Shown one piece after another: positions 19,865-29,459 of a stretch of 64,000 nucleotides of DNA; positions within the stretch are counted from its first letter, which is position 1; each line of letters starts with the position of its first letter. The notes under the pieces are model-generated. The model saw only the letters and a program-made list of their open reading frames with translations. It was not told where the DNA came from and did no database searches. Source of the DNA: Myxococcota bacterium (GTDB taxonomy: Bacteria; Myxococcota_A; Polyangia; Palsa-1104; JAEUJZ01); contig JANWXW010000048.1 of assembly GCA_025057315.1 (NCBI GenBank), positions 29,140 through 93,139 on the forward strand, written 5' to 3'. The translations under genes were made by a program, and so were the position numbers.

Positions 19865-20365
19865 ATGAGCGCGCCGCCCAATGTCAGGCCCCTGCTGGAG
19901 GCCCTGCCCGCTCCGCAACGACAGCGACTGGAGATCATGGGGTGGCCGCACCAGGGCCTGTCCGATCCGGATCGCCTGCTGCGCCGGGCGGTCGGCGCGC
20001 CTGAAGCGGTTAGCCTGGTGGACCTGGAGCTCGACCCCGAGCGCTGGCACGGTCACTATGTGGCCACCTCGGGCACGGTCGGCTGGTCCAAAGAGACGAC
20101 CTGCCTGGGCCGGGTCTGGCTCAACCCCTCGTTGGCGCTGCACGCGGCGCGCACTGGGCTGGCCCGCTATCCACCGGTGTTCCAGGCCCGCATCCAGGGT
20201 GTGCTGCTGGCCGATGCCGCGGTGCGGGCTGCCCACCGCGCCCGGGCCCACAGCCCAGGAGGCTACGGTCATTTTGGGCTGTTCATTGCAGAGCTGATCG
20301 CGACCTCGATCGAGATCGAGGTGCCGCCGCCCTCTGCACGCTCCGCCGGCCGCCGCCCTCGCTGA
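19865..20365 (+). CDS. Conserved-type hypothetical protein, 166 aa
   Basis: No family recognised. The protein is soluble, with no signal peptide or membrane segment. It starts 3 bp after the stop of the LpoA-like gene, so it is probably co-transcribed and translationally coupled. It contains a WKETTCLGRVWLNP-type segment and a Gly-rich GGYGHFGLFIAELIATSIEIE stretch that looks like a buried helix and strand (both are described by key residues only). No metal or catalytic motif is evident. Confidence 0.6.
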   Translation: MSAPPNVRPLLEALPAPQRQRLEIMGWPHQGLSDPDRLLRRAVGAPEAVSLVDLELDPERWHGHYVATSGTVGWSKETTCLGRVWLNPSLALHAARTGLARYPPVFQARIQGVLLADAAVRAAHRARAHSPGGYGHFGLFIAELIATSIEIEVPPPSARSAGRRPR

Positions 20366-20477
20366 CGGTTCCGGCTGGTGGGCTCGGGCCGCAGCGGGTC
20401 TCCTTGACACGAAGGTGGTGCTGGAGCAAGTTGCAACCAATTTGCAACTGATTTGCCCCCGGCGGCACGCCGGTCCG
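20366..20477 (+). promoter_or_regulatory. Operator-like direct repeats and start-proximal hairpin before the receptor gene
   Basis: TTGCAACCAAT (20431-20441) and TTGCAACTGAT (20442-20452) are tandem 11-bp repeats followed by a third TTGC; the spacing is about one helical turn. TTGACA at 20404-20409 could be a -35 box, with no clear -10. A perfect hairpin, CCGGCG / GCA / CGCCGG (20459-20473), ends four bases before ATG 20478 and covers where a Shine-Dalgarno should be. Confidence 0.5.
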
Positions 20478-22994
20478 ATGTTCGCGACGCTGCTCGTCCT
20501 GCTCGGTGCGGGCCAGGTGGCGGCTGCGCCCACTCCGCCCCGGGTAGCCCAGCCCGCACCGTTGCGCTACCCGGAGGATGGAGCGGGTCTGGTGGTGGTT
20601 GTTCGCCTGGAGGTGCTCGTCGATGAGCAGGGCAAGCCAGCGGAGGTCCAGGTGCTGGGCACAGACCCTGCTGATGCGCCGCCTGGCTTTGCCGCCGCCG
20701 CGTTGGAACACGTCCGCGCCCTCCGCTTTGTCCCAGCCCAAGACGGCGGCGTGCCTGTGGCGGCCCGCGTGGGGCTCACGCTGCGCATCGCCCCCCCTGC
20801 GTCGCTGCCGGCGGCTGCCTCGCCGAGGGCACCCTCTCCGGTCAGTCCGCCGCCCAGTGCCCCGGCCGAGGAACGGTTCAGCGCCGTGGTGCGGGGTGCG
20901 GCGCGGCAGGGCGAGCGCGCCGTCAGCGACCTGCGCATCGAGATCGGCCAGCTCCGCGTGGTGCCGCGGCGCAGCGCCGGCGAGCTGCTGACGCTGGCGC
21001 CGGGCATCCTGCTGACCAACGAGGGAGGCGAGGGCCATGCGCAGCGGGTCTTTTTGCGGGGGTTTGACGCCCGCGAGGGGCAGGACATGGAGTTCTCCGT
21101 TGGCGGCGTGCCCATCAACGAGGTGGCCAACGCACACGGCCAGGGCTACGCCGACACGCACTTTCTCATCCCCGAAACCATCGCCTCGCTGCGGGTCATC
21201 GAGGGTCCATTCGACCCGCGGCAGGGGGACTTCGCCGTCGCAGGCAGCGCCGAGTACCGCCTCGGCGTGGACGAGCGTGGCCTGCGGCTATCTTACCGGG
21301 GGGGGTCCTTCAACAGCCACCGCGTCCTGCTCCTATGGGCGCCCGGGTGCACGGTGTCCCGGGTGCTGTGTCGGCCGGGCACCTTCGGTGCCGTGGAGCT
21401 CGGCCAGAGCGACGGCTTCGGCCAGAATCGCTTCAGCCAGCGCGCCGCTGCCACCGCCCAGCTTGACCTGGGCCTGGGGGACTGGGGCAGCCTCCTGGTG
21501 CTCGCCACCCACTATGCCAGCCGCTTCAAGTCTCCGGGCGTGGTGCGGCAAGACGACTATGAGGCAGGGCGCATCGACTTCTTTGGCAGCTACGACCTGC
21601 AACAGGGGGGCGATGCCACGCGCACGACGCTGTCAGCGCGCCTGGAGGCACGGCTGGGGTCCTTCGAGCTGATGCAGCAGGCTTTTCTGACCCTGCGCAA
21701 CCTTCGCCTGCGCGAGAACTTTACCGGCTTCTTGCTCGATGTGCAGCGGCCTAACCAGGCGCCGCGGGGCGCCGACCCGCAGCGCGGCGACCTGCTGGAT
21801 GCCACCACCCAGGAGCTGACCGTGGGGGGACGCGGTGCAGCCCGCCTCCGTGGCACCTTGCGGGGCCTGACGCAGCAGCTGGAGGTCGGCTACCTGGCAC
21901 GCCACGATCGCAACCAGGCGGCCCAGCTGCGGCTGCGCTCGGGCACTGTGGTGCCCTACCGCACCGACTTTCACTATGCTGCAGGCCAGACCAACATCGC
22001 CGCCTACGTGGACCTGGAGCTGCGGCCGCTGCGCTGGCTGACGCTGCGCGGCGGTGTGCGCGGGGATTTCTTTCACTTTGACATCGAGAACCGCTGCGAT
22101 CAGATTGACAGCAATGTGCCGCGCGCTCCGCTCGATGTGGAGTGCTACAGCCTGGACCGCTACGGGTACCGCAACCCGACCGCGCGCCGGACAGCCACCG
22201 GTGTGCTGCTCCAGCCGCGCATCACCCTTCAGGTGGAGCCGCTGCGCGGGCTGGTCCTGACAGGCAGCTATGGGCATGGGGCGCGCTCGGCCGACCTGCT
22301 GTTTATCGGCGATGGAGATGACACCCCGTTTTCGTCCATCCGCGCCGCTGAGGGGGGTGGGCTGCTGTACCGGGTGCTGGGGCCGCTGGAGCTGACAGTG
22401 CGCGGTGCCTTTTTTTACACCCATGTGGACCGCGACCTGCTGTTCAACCAGACCCTGGGACGCAACACCTTGGCGCCGGGGACCACCCGGCTGGGCCTGC
22501 TCGGCGCCGGTCGGCTGCTGGGCCCCTGGCTCGACCTGTCGCTCAGCGTTACCTGGGCGCGGGCTACCTTTGACGACACGGGCCTGCTGGTGCCCTACGT
22601 CCCCGAGGTCGTTGTGCGCGCCGATGGTGCTGGCTTCGGTCCCCTGCCCCGCCTGCGCCTGCTTGGCGAGCCCCTGGGGCTTACCGGGGGTGTGGGCCTG
22701 ACCTACGTCGCGCCGCGGCCGCTGCCGCTGTCCGAGCGGGGCGACCCGTACGTGCTGCTCGACACCCAGCTGCGCGCACGGTGGCATTTTGTCGAGCTGG
22801 GGGTGATGATCGAAAACCTGCTCGACCGGCGCTACCGACTCAACGAGTTCAACTATGTGTCTGACTTCCGCAGCCGTCCCTACCCGACGCTGGTACCGGA
22901 GCGCCATTTTATTGCCGGGCCCCCGCTGACCGTGCTGGCGTCGATCGCGCTGCATGCGGATGCGCTGCTAGGGGAGCTGAGGAGAAAGAGATGA
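20478..22994 (+). CDS. TonB-dependent receptor with an N-terminal TonB-like domain
   Basis: This 838-residue outer-membrane receptor has a signal peptide (1-19), then a TonB C-terminal-like domain (about 25-115: VVVVRLEVLVDEQGKP, ALEHVRALRFVPAQ), a Pro-rich linker, a plug domain (about 165-290: GELLTLAPGILLTNEGG, VFLRGFDAREG, SVGGVPINEV, IPETIASLRVIEGP) and a 22-strand-type barrel ending in ALLGELRRKR. Siderophore, vitamin or sugar uptake cannot be told apart. A TonB-type extension on a receptor is unusual outside this group and may let the protein signal or recruit other components. The next gene overlaps its stop by 4 bp. Confidence 0.85.
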   Translation: MFATLLVLLGAGQVAAAPTPPRVAQPAPLRYPEDGAGLVVVVRLEVLVDEQGKPAEVQVLGTDPADAPPGFAAAALEHVRALRFVPAQDGGVPVAARVGLTLRIAPPASLPAAASPRAPSPVSPPPSAPAEERFSAVVRGAARQGERAVSDLRIEIGQLRVVPRRSAGELLTLAPGILLTNEGGEGHAQRVFLRGFDAREGQDMEFSVGGVPINEVANAHGQGYADTHFLIPETIASLRVIEGPFDPRQGDFAVAGSAEYRLGVDERGLRLSYRGGSFNSHRVLLLWAPGCTVSRVLCRPGTFGAVELGQSDGFGQNRFSQRAAATAQLDLGLGDWGSLLVLATHYASRFKSPGVVRQDDYEAGRIDFFGSYDLQQGGDATRTTLSARLEARLGSFELMQQAFLTLRNLRLRENFTGFLLDVQRPNQAPRGADPQRGDLLDATTQELTVGGRGAARLRGTLRGLTQQLEVGYLARHDRNQAAQLRLRSGTVVPYRTDFHYAAGQTNIAAYVDLELRPLRWLTLRGGVRGDFFHFDIENRCDQIDSNVPRAPLDVECYSLDRYGYRNPTARRTATGVLLQPRITLQVEPLRGLVLTGSYGHGARSADLLFIGDGDDTPFSSIRAAEGGGLLYRVLGPLELTVRGAFFYTHVDRDLLFNQTLGRNTLAPGTTRLGLLGAGRLLGPWLDLSLSVTWARATFDDTGLLVPYVPEVVVRADGAGFGPLPRLRLLGEPLGLTGGVGLTYVAPRPLPLSERGDPYVLLDTQLRARWHFVELGVMIENLLDRRYRLNEFNYVSDFRSRPYPTLVPERHFIAGPPLTVLASIALHADALLGELRRKR

Positions 22995-23836
22995 TGCGCG
23001 CCAGCTCGCTGTTGGCCGTCCTAGCCCTGGTGGGTGGCTGCGAGGTCACCGGTCTGAGCCGCCTGAGCTTCCTGCTCCGCGCCGGCGGACTGGATCGTCC
23101 TGCTGCAGGTCCGCTGTCTTGGGTCACGCGCGCAGGCTGGGACGTGCGGCTGGAGGAGGCCCGCGTCGCCGTGGGCCCGTTTTACTTCAACGTGGCACCG
23201 CCCCTGCAGGGTTTGGCCCGATCTGCGGGACCGGCCCAGGTGCTGGCCCGGCTGCTGCTGCCCGCCGCCCACGCCGATGCGGGGCAAGAGCACACCGCCG
23301 GGGGGCGCATCGTCGCCCAGGTGACGCACCGAATCGTGCTGGATGTCCTCTCGCCCACCCTAGTTACCGTCGGCCGCGGCGACGGCATCAGCGAGTTGGT
23401 GCGAACCGCCGAGCTGTGGCTGCTGCCCGATGACCGGGCGGGCATCAGCGGCGTGCTGCCTCGCCGGTCCGTGGCCTACGTCCTTGGCGAGGCGAGCCGG
23501 GCGGGCGAGGTGGTGGCCTTTGCGGCCTACGTGGTGCTCCAGGAGAGCGCTGTGCCCGGACAGCCGCTGGAGCGGCTGCGCACCGTGCGTCGCATCCCCG
23601 CCGAGCTACCGCTGTCCGATGGTGGCACCGTCGAGCTGCGCGTGGACCCGCGGCCCTGGCTCGACCAGGCTGATTTTTCTGACCTGCTCGGCTACCCGGT
23701 GGAGGACGGCCGGCGCGTGGCCCGCCCGGAGGACAGCGTTGGCCGCGCTCTGAGCCACGGCGTGCGTCTGGCACAGGGGGTCTATGAGTTCCGCTGGCGC
23801 CCTCCCGGCGATGCTGGGGAGCCACCACCCAACTAG
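22991..23836 (+). CDS. Lipoprotein of unknown function, coupled to the receptor
   Basis: A 281-residue lipoprotein: signal peptide with VGGC lipobox (Cys near residue 17). ATG overlaps the receptor stop by 4 bp, and GAGGAGAAAGAG before it is a strong Shine-Dalgarno. The body is beta-rich (VTRAGWDVRLEEARVAVGPFYFN, VELRVDPRPWLDQADFSDL) and has no recognised domain. Its tight pairing suggests a surface or periplasmic accessory of the receptor, such as a substrate-capture lipoprotein; this is inference. Confidence 0.65.
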   Translation: MMRASSLLAVLALVGGCEVTGLSRLSFLLRAGGLDRPAAGPLSWVTRAGWDVRLEEARVAVGPFYFNVAPPLQGLARSAGPAQVLARLLLPAAHADAGQEHTAGGRIVAQVTHRIVLDVLSPTLVTVGRGDGISELVRTAELWLLPDDRAGISGVLPRRSVAYVLGEASRAGEVVAFAAYVVLQESAVPGQPLERLRTVRRIPAELPLSDGGTVELRVDPRPWLDQADFSDLLGYPVEDGRRVARPEDSVGRALSHGVRLAQGVYEFRWRPPGDAGEPPPN

Positions 23837-23942
23837 CCACCCCCAGGACCCCAGATGGTTGTATGTATGCTCCCAGGTGAGGTGGGTGGGGAACACAAAA
23901 AATTTGGTTGGTAGACCACAAAGACTGGGGAAAAATAAGATC
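23837..23942 (+). other. AT-richer leader before the redox fusion gene
   Basis: 106 bp with unusually high A/T for the window. AAAATAAGAT lies directly before the ATG, which has no clear Shine-Dalgarno. I see no clear promoter pair or hairpin. Confidence 0.4.
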
Positions 23943-26900
23943 ATGTCCCTGTCTTCTCGCCCGGGCGAGGGCAGCCAAGTACCTGAGGCCACAGAGGCCG
24001 AGGTGCGTACGACCGCCTCCCTGCCTGTGCTCGCCACCCTTGACAGCGATGATGAAGAGGCCGAAGAGGGCAAGCCTAAGCTCCTCCAGGAGGTGCTGGC
24101 CGCCCGGCCCCGCCGTCCGCTCCGCCCCCGGTGGGCCAAGGAGAAGCTGCGGCAGCAGAAGCAGGCCACCAGCCGTCCCGGCCGGCTCCCGGACCGCCCC
24201 CCAGTGGGCGATCTGTTCAGCGACACGCCAACCCAGGTGGCTCCGGCCCCGACCGGCATGTCTGAGCTGCCCCGGCTCGATGCCAGCGTCGCCAGCCAAA
24301 TCGCCGGCGAGCGCGAGCTGACCGTTACGACCCAGCGCTCGGAGCACCCCGAGCCCACCATCACCGTCGCCGAGGACTTCTTGGAGGACATGGGCATCAT
24401 CCCGCCGGACAAGATGCCCAGCGCCCAGACGCGTCCACCCATTGCCTATGAAGATTTGCCCATTGGGCCGCAGGATGCCACGCGCATCATCGCCATCAAC
24501 GCCGTCGAGCACGTGGTGCCCCACAGCGGGCCTATCCCGACCGGTCGAGGCCCCAGCTCGCGGCCAGGGACAGGGGCTGCGCCGGTGGTCAGCCGACCCG
24601 GCACGATGCCGCTGCCAGGCTTTGTAGACCTGAGCGAGGCCAGATCATCTCAGGAGCAGACCCGCATCGTTGCCTCGCTGGACCTCAAGGAGCTGCAAGA
24701 GCCGCGTTCACGGCGCACCCGCGCCCAGGCTGCGGTCCGCCCCGAGGCCACCAGCCCAGCCAGCCCCACGGGCCCCACTGCCGACGCCACAGCTGAGGTC
24801 AAGGCCCCTGGGGCCAAGCCCAAAAAGAACCTCATCGCGCTCATCAAGGCCCGCACCAAGGCCAAGCAGGCCCCGGTGGACCCCTCGCGCCTGATGACAC
24901 AGGCGGAGATGGCCGAGCGGCTGGCCAAAGAAAAAGGCGAGGACAGGTCCTTGCTGAGCAGCTTCTTCAAGCAGTCGGGCCTGGCCGGGGACGGCGTCGC
25001 AGCAGAGGAGGTGAAGGACCCCACCGAGGGGACCATGATCGGTCGCTTTCTCGGCATGGTGGGCCTGGGTCCGGGCGGGCAGAGCCAGGCCGGGGCGGCG
25101 CAGAAGAAGAAAGAGAAGGACCCGACACAGGAAACCTGGGAGCTGGTGCAGGAAATCCCCTTCCTGGACGGGATCAACCCGCAGTTTCTGCGCGATGCGG
25201 TCAGCGCGGGCGACATCCGTATTGTCAGCCTGGGCCGCGACCAGCTCCTGGAGACCCAGCGAAACGTGCTGCTGGTCGTCGAGGGTCAGCTGGCCATAGC
25301 CCGCTTCGATCCGTCCGTGCTGGAGCGGGAGCGCCGTGCCCAACGGGCCTTCAAGCCGGGCGACAAGAAGGCGGAAAAGCGCGAGCAGAACCGTCGCCAG
25401 GAGGTCGGTCCCCTCGTCCGGCTGTGCGAGGCCAACCTGGCCCTCTTCTTAGAGGGGGATGTGGTGGGCCTGGATGCGAGCACCGAGCGTGACCCACGGC
25501 TCGCCGTCTACAGCGTCACGCCCGTCAAGCTGCTGTCCATCAGCAAGGCACGGCTGGAGAGCTGGCGGCGCACCTACCAGTTTTTTGCCGAGCGCGTGCA
25601 CAACGCAGCCGAGGCGGCGCGAAGCCGCATCGAGGTGGCCTCAGGCGCCCGGGGCCAGGTGGCCGACTTCTACATCCGGCACGGCATGTCCGTCGCCATG
25701 ACGCTGCGCGTGCGCGAGCTGGACAAGTGCATCGAGTGCTACGAGTGCGAAAAGGCGTGCGAGGAGCGCTACGGCGTCAAGCGCCTGTCGCTCAAAGGCA
25801 AGATGCTCGGCGCGCTGGACTTTGTGGACTGCTGCCGTACCTGCATCGACCAGCGCTGCGTGGATGTGTGCGGCTATGACGCCATCAAGTACCACCCGGA
25901 CCGGCAAGAGGTGTTGATCAACGAGGAGGCGTGCACCGGCTGCTCGATGTGCTCCATTGCCTGCCCCTATGACGCCATCGAGATGCACGAGCTGGACGAG
26001 CAGCCGCTGCTCAAGCTCCGGCTAGAGAGGGAAAAAAAGCTCGACTTCGGCGAAGGCAAAGCGCGCAAGGCCCAGATCCGGCGCATCGCCAGCAAGTGCG
26101 ACCACTGTGTAAACTACGAGGATCAGGCTTGCATCAGCGCCTGTCCCACCTCCGCCCTGCTAGAGGTGGCGCCAGAGATGGTCTTTACCGAGCGCACCGA
26201 GGAGATGGCTGAGGCCGCCCGGGGCGGCTTCCTGGTGCCCGCACCGGCGGACCCGGTGCAGGTGTTCAACCCCGAGCGGTTCTTCAAGGGGTTCGAGGGG
26301 AAGAAGCACCAGGGGCGGCAGGTCGAGCAGAAAATGCGCATCGGCTGGCTGTGGCTGGTCAGCCTGATCGGCCTCTTCGGCTGTGTCCTCGAGATCGCGC
26401 TGCGCAAGCTCGCACCGACTGCCTCCGGTTTGTTTTACTACCAGACGCAGATCCAGGCGCTGGACACCGAGGTGGCCCTGCTCAACATCGACTACCGTCC
26501 CGGGAGCGAGTTTGCCGTCTGGCTGGGGTGGATCGGCACGGTAATCATGTTCTCCTCGACGTTCTACTCGGCGCACAAGTGGGTGCCTGGCCTCCGCAAG
26601 CTCGGCTCCTACCAGAGCTGGTTCGACTACCACGTGTGGGCGGGCACCGTGGGTCCGATGTTCATCCTGCTGCACACGGCGGCCAAATTGGACAACTGGG
26701 TGTCCCTGGCCGTGTGGGCCATGATCGCCACGGTGCTCTCGGGACTCGTCGGCCGTTACCTGTCCACCAACCTGCCCGATATGGCCTCGCAGGCGGCCCT
26801 GCGCGTGCTTGACCTGGAGCAGCAGCTGGCCGAGCTGCGCAACCGCCACGCTGGGGTCGCCGCTGCCGAGCGCTACCATGACAGCCTGCGACGTCGCTTC

Positions 26901-27212
26901 TTGCGCGTCACCGCACCCGAGCTGTCTGGGTTCAGAGCCGGCCTGATGGCCTTCCGCCTTCTGGTTGCAGACGACCTGGCACGACCCTTGCGCACGCTGC
27001 GGCTGCGGCGGCGGCTGGTTGGCATCAAGGACCGCCGGGCGCGGGCCCAGGTCGCGCGGCTGACGGCGAAGCTGGTGCTGGTCGACCGGCAGCGGCTGCT
27101 GCTGCCGCGCATCGAGCCGCTGTTTCAGGAGTGGAAGACCATTCACATCCCCTTCGCCATCGTGCTGTCGATCCTGGCTTCCATCCACATCTTCGTGGAG
27201 CTGGTCCGGTAG
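23943..27212 (+). CDS. Fusion of disordered region, cNMP-binding-like domain, 4Fe-4S ferredoxin and b-haem membrane domain
   Basis: 1089 residues. About 1-350 are disordered and charged. About 390-560 resemble a degenerate cyclic-nucleotide-binding beta-roll (IPFLDGINPQFLRDAV, GRDQLLETQ, LLVVEGQLAIARF). A cluster of cysteines follows from about residue 596: CIECYECEKAC, CCRTCIDQRCVDVC, CTGCSMCSIACP and CDHC...CISACP, enough for four 4Fe-4S clusters. From about 800 there are membrane helices; DYHVW...LLHTA and TIHIP...SIHIF each place two His 14 residues apart, the spacing of two bis-His b-haems as in cytochrome b-type reductases. Likely role: a membrane oxidoreductase controlled by a sensory domain. 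The start ATG at 23943 was chosen over an earlier in-frame one that falls within the previous gene. Confidence 0.8.
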   Translation: MSLSSRPGEGSQVPEATEAEVRTTASLPVLATLDSDDEEAEEGKPKLLQEVLAARPRRPLRPRWAKEKLRQQKQATSRPGRLPDRPPVGDLFSDTPTQVAPAPTGMSELPRLDASVASQIAGERELTVTTQRSEHPEPTITVAEDFLEDMGIIPPDKMPSAQTRPPIAYEDLPIGPQDATRIIAINAVEHVVPHSGPIPTGRGPSSRPGTGAAPVVSRPGTMPLPGFVDLSEARSSQEQTRIVASLDLKELQEPRSRRTRAQAAVRPEATSPASPTGPTADATAEVKAPGAKPKKNLIALIKARTKAKQAPVDPSRLMTQAEMAERLAKEKGEDRSLLSSFFKQSGLAGDGVAAEEVKDPTEGTMIGRFLGMVGLGPGGQSQAGAAQKKKEKDPTQETWELVQEIPFLDGINPQFLRDAVSAGDIRIVSLGRDQLLETQRNVLLVVEGQLAIARFDPSVLERERRAQRAFKPGDKKAEKREQNRRQEVGPLVRLCEANLALFLEGDVVGLDASTERDPRLAVYSVTPVKLLSISKARLESWRRTYQFFAERVHNAAEAARSRIEVASGARGQVADFYIRHGMSVAMTLRVRELDKCIECYECEKACEERYGVKRLSLKGKMLGALDFVDCCRTCIDQRCVDVCGYDAIKYHPDRQEVLINEEACTGCSMCSIACPYDAIEMHELDEQPLLKLRLEREKKLDFGEGKARKAQIRRIASKCDHCVNYEDQACISACPTSALLEVAPEMVFTERTEEMAEAARGGFLVPAPADPVQVFNPERFFKGFEGKKHQGRQVEQKMRIGWLWLVSLIGLFGCVLEIALRKLAPTASGLFYYQTQIQALDTEVALLNIDYRPGSEFAVWLGWIGTVIMFSSTFYSAHKWVPGLRKLGSYQSWFDYHVWAGTVGPMFILLHTAAKLDNWVSLAVWAMIATVLSGLVGRYLSTNLPDMASQAALRVLDLEQQLAELRNRHAGVAAAERYHDSLRRRFLRVTAPELSGFRAGLMAFRLLVADDLARPLRTLRLRRRLVGIKDRRARAQVARLTAKLVLVDRQRLLLPRIEPLFQEWKTIHIPFAIVLSILASIHIFVELVR

Positions 27213-27224
27213 CGGTCTGCTGCC

Positions 27225-27259
27225 GGCACGCGCCCCCAGCCGCCTGGGACCCTGGTGCC
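27225..27259. terminator. Nested hairpin between convergent genes
   Basis: GGCAC (27225-27229) pairs with GTGCC (27255-27259) around an inner CCCAG/CTGGG pair (27235-27239 with 27244-27248). It fills the 52-bp gap between the redox gene and the OmpA-family gene. There is no T-run, so it may act with Rho or not at all. Confidence 0.4.
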
Positions 27260-27264
27260 CTGCT

Positions 27265-29286
27265 CTAGCGGAGCAGCTTGAACACGATGCGGCGGTTTTT
27301 GGCCCGGTTGGCCGGGGTCAGGTTGGGCACCAGCGGCTGGCTCGCCCCCAGGCCCTCGGCCACCAGGCGCTCGGGCGCCACGCCATGCGCCACCAGATAG
27401 TCGCGTACCGCAGCGGCGCGCTCTTCAGACAGCCGCTGGCTGGCCTGGAGCCCCCCCTGGTTGTCGGTGTGCCCCTCGATGCGCAGCCGCTCAAGGGGGG
27501 GCCTGGTCAGCATCAGGTCCACCACCTCGTCCAGCAGGGCCTTGGCCTGCGGCGTCAGCTCTGCGGTGTTGCCCACAAACTCGATACCGCCGCGCACGGC
27601 CAGGTAGTCCCCGACCAGCCGCACCGCCGGGCTTTGCGGACGACGCCGGAGCACCACCCGCAGCTCCTTCTCCCGCCCTGGGGTCAGCTCCACCTGGAGC
27701 CCACAAGACAGGTAGCCCTCGCTGTCCACCCGCACCCTCCAGTCGCCCGGGGCCACCTGGGCCAGGAAGCCGCCCGCGATGTCCGGCGGTGCCTCGGCGT
27801 GCTCCCCGTCGCGGACGAGCATCACCTGGGCAGGCAATGGCAGGCCCCTGTCATCCACCACCACCACCCGCAGCATCGCTGGGGGGGGCGGCCGCCGCTT
27901 CAGCCGGATCTCTACCGTCGCGATCCGGTCCGCTGTCACCCCCACCTCGGCGCTGCCTGGCTCGTAGCCCGCCCGCTCCGCCTCGACCCGGATCGGCCCA
28001 GCCGACAAAAGCAGCGTGGAAAACGCCCCCTGCTCATCGGTCAGCAGGAAGCCCTCTCCCCTGGCGGCGAGGCGCACCACCGCCCCGGACAGAGCCTCCC
28101 CCGTGCTCGCATCTCGGACCACGCCGCGCAGTCGCCCCGGCTGGATCCGCACCACCACGGGGGGCGGCGGGGAGGGGGGGGGCAGAAGGTCCGCAACCCA
28201 GGTCAAGGCAGCGTAGCCTGCTACCTGAGGCAGCGGGGGGCCCATGGCAAACCCCGGATGCCCGAGGCTGGCTTGCAGGCCCGCATCCACGGTAAGATGC
28301 ACCGGGGTGTGCAGCCGAGCGCCCAGAATCAGCCACTGGACCATTCGCCCATCGACCCGACTGGAGTTCCCTAGGCGCTCTGTCAGGTATCCTCGCACCA
28401 CCTCGTCCCCTTCTCCCGTGATGGCCTCTAGGTGGTACTCTGCCACCGGCCCCAGGGCCCAGCTGCTGCGGAGCGGCAAGGCGGCATCGGCGCCCACTGC
28501 CAGCCGCGCCCGGGGTTGGCGGATGCCATAGGCGGCTGCGGTGACGATGCGGGCCTGAACGCATGCCTCCTGGCTGACCCCTGGGGCGCAGTCCGTGCCC
28601 TCCAGCGCCACGGCGCTGCGGTCCTGGAGGTACCCGATGCGCAGGTGGACCCGCACCGGCACCCGGTCGCGCAACCGGCGCAGGTCCACCGAGGCCATTA
28701 GGTCCACCCCGGGGCTGGTGGTGTCCAGCCTGGGCCCCAGCTGGCCCGCCCCACTGCTGATGCGCAGCAGGGGCTGGATGCCCAGGTGGACCAGGGGCAG
28801 GATCTGGCCGTGGAGCTTGACCCCAAGGGAAACGTCGCCCAACGACAAGAGCAGCGGCGGATCCTGCCGCATCCCGGTGGTGGGGCGGTCGTTGCGGTTG
28901 CTGGCCGCACCCAGGGTGAACCAGGCCTCTACGTGCCGCCCCAGCGTGACGTCCAGCTGCAAGCCGCCTGCCACAGAGGCGTTGTGATCCCCGGCAACCA
29001 GGTAGTCGCTCTGGCTGAAGCCGAGCACCCACAGCCCGCTGCGCAGCTGCCACGGCGGGCCCCCCTCGGCCACCGGCATGCCGAGCAGGCCCAGCCCGCC
29101 TTGACTGGACAGGCCCGGGGTGCGCAGGGCTAGGGGCGTCTGGGCCACCGGTCGTACCCCCTCTGTGGGAGAGGCCCCGCGGGCCAGGGCGGACCAGGTC
29201 AGCAGCGCCAGGCAGGCGGTGGCGCCCACACCCCAAGGCCACTGCCCTCCGGGTCGCTGCCCTGCTTCGGTCGGGAATCCACGCAT
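27265..29286 (-). CDS. OmpA-family outer-membrane protein with a carboxypeptidase-regulatory-like domain
   Basis: The 673-residue precursor has a signal peptide (about 1-38), a long beta-strand region (about 60-375, likely barrel), a carboxypeptidase-D regulatory-like beta domain near 385-465 (GRLRGVVRDASTGEALSGAVVRL is abridged as key residues VRDASTGE), another such region, and a C-terminal OmpA domain (about 560-673: RIEGHTDN, LSEERAAAVRDYL, GLGASQPL, NRRIVFKLL) that binds peptidoglycan. It therefore links the outer membrane to the wall. The ATG at 29286 was chosen; an upstream TTG adds one residue. The next gene diverges after 173 bp. Confidence 0.85.
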   Translation of the reverse strand: MRGFPTEAGQRPGGQWPWGVGATACLALLTWSALARGASPTEGVRPVAQTPLALRTPGLSSQGGLGLLGMPVAEGGPPWQLRSGLWVLGFSQSDYLVAGDHNASVAGGLQLDVTLGRHVEAWFTLGAASNRNDRPTTGMRQDPPLLLSLGDVSLGVKLHGQILPLVHLGIQPLLRISSGAGQLGPRLDTTSPGVDLMASVDLRRLRDRVPVRVHLRIGYLQDRSAVALEGTDCAPGVSQEACVQARIVTAAAYGIRQPRARLAVGADAALPLRSSWALGPVAEYHLEAITGEGDEVVRGYLTERLGNSSRVDGRMVQWLILGARLHTPVHLTVDAGLQASLGHPGFAMGPPLPQVAGYAALTWVADLLPPPSPPPPVVVRIQPGRLRGVVRDASTGEALSGAVVRLAARGEGFLLTDEQGAFSTLLLSAGPIRVEAERAGYEPGSAEVGVTADRIATVEIRLKRRPPPPAMLRVVVVDDRGLPLPAQVMLVRDGEHAEAPPDIAGGFLAQVAPGDWRVRVDSEGYLSCGLQVELTPGREKELRVVLRRRPQSPAVRLVGDYLAVRGGIEFVGNTAELTPQAKALLDEVVDLMLTRPPLERLRIEGHTDNQGGLQASQRLSEERAAAVRDYLVAHGVAPERLVAEGLGASQPLVPNLTPANRAKNRRIVFKLLR

Positions 29287-29459
29287 CAATGGCTACCGCC
29301 GAGGGCCATGGTAGGCGCCCTCCGGCGACGCTGTCAAACATTCCCGCACCTGCGCACCCTGCTCCCAGGGCGCCTGCGGGCCTTGGTCAAGCGCCCATGG
29401 GCAAGGGACCCCAACTCACATTGACCGGCCGTCCTGGGCTGATAACATGGCTCTAGGCG

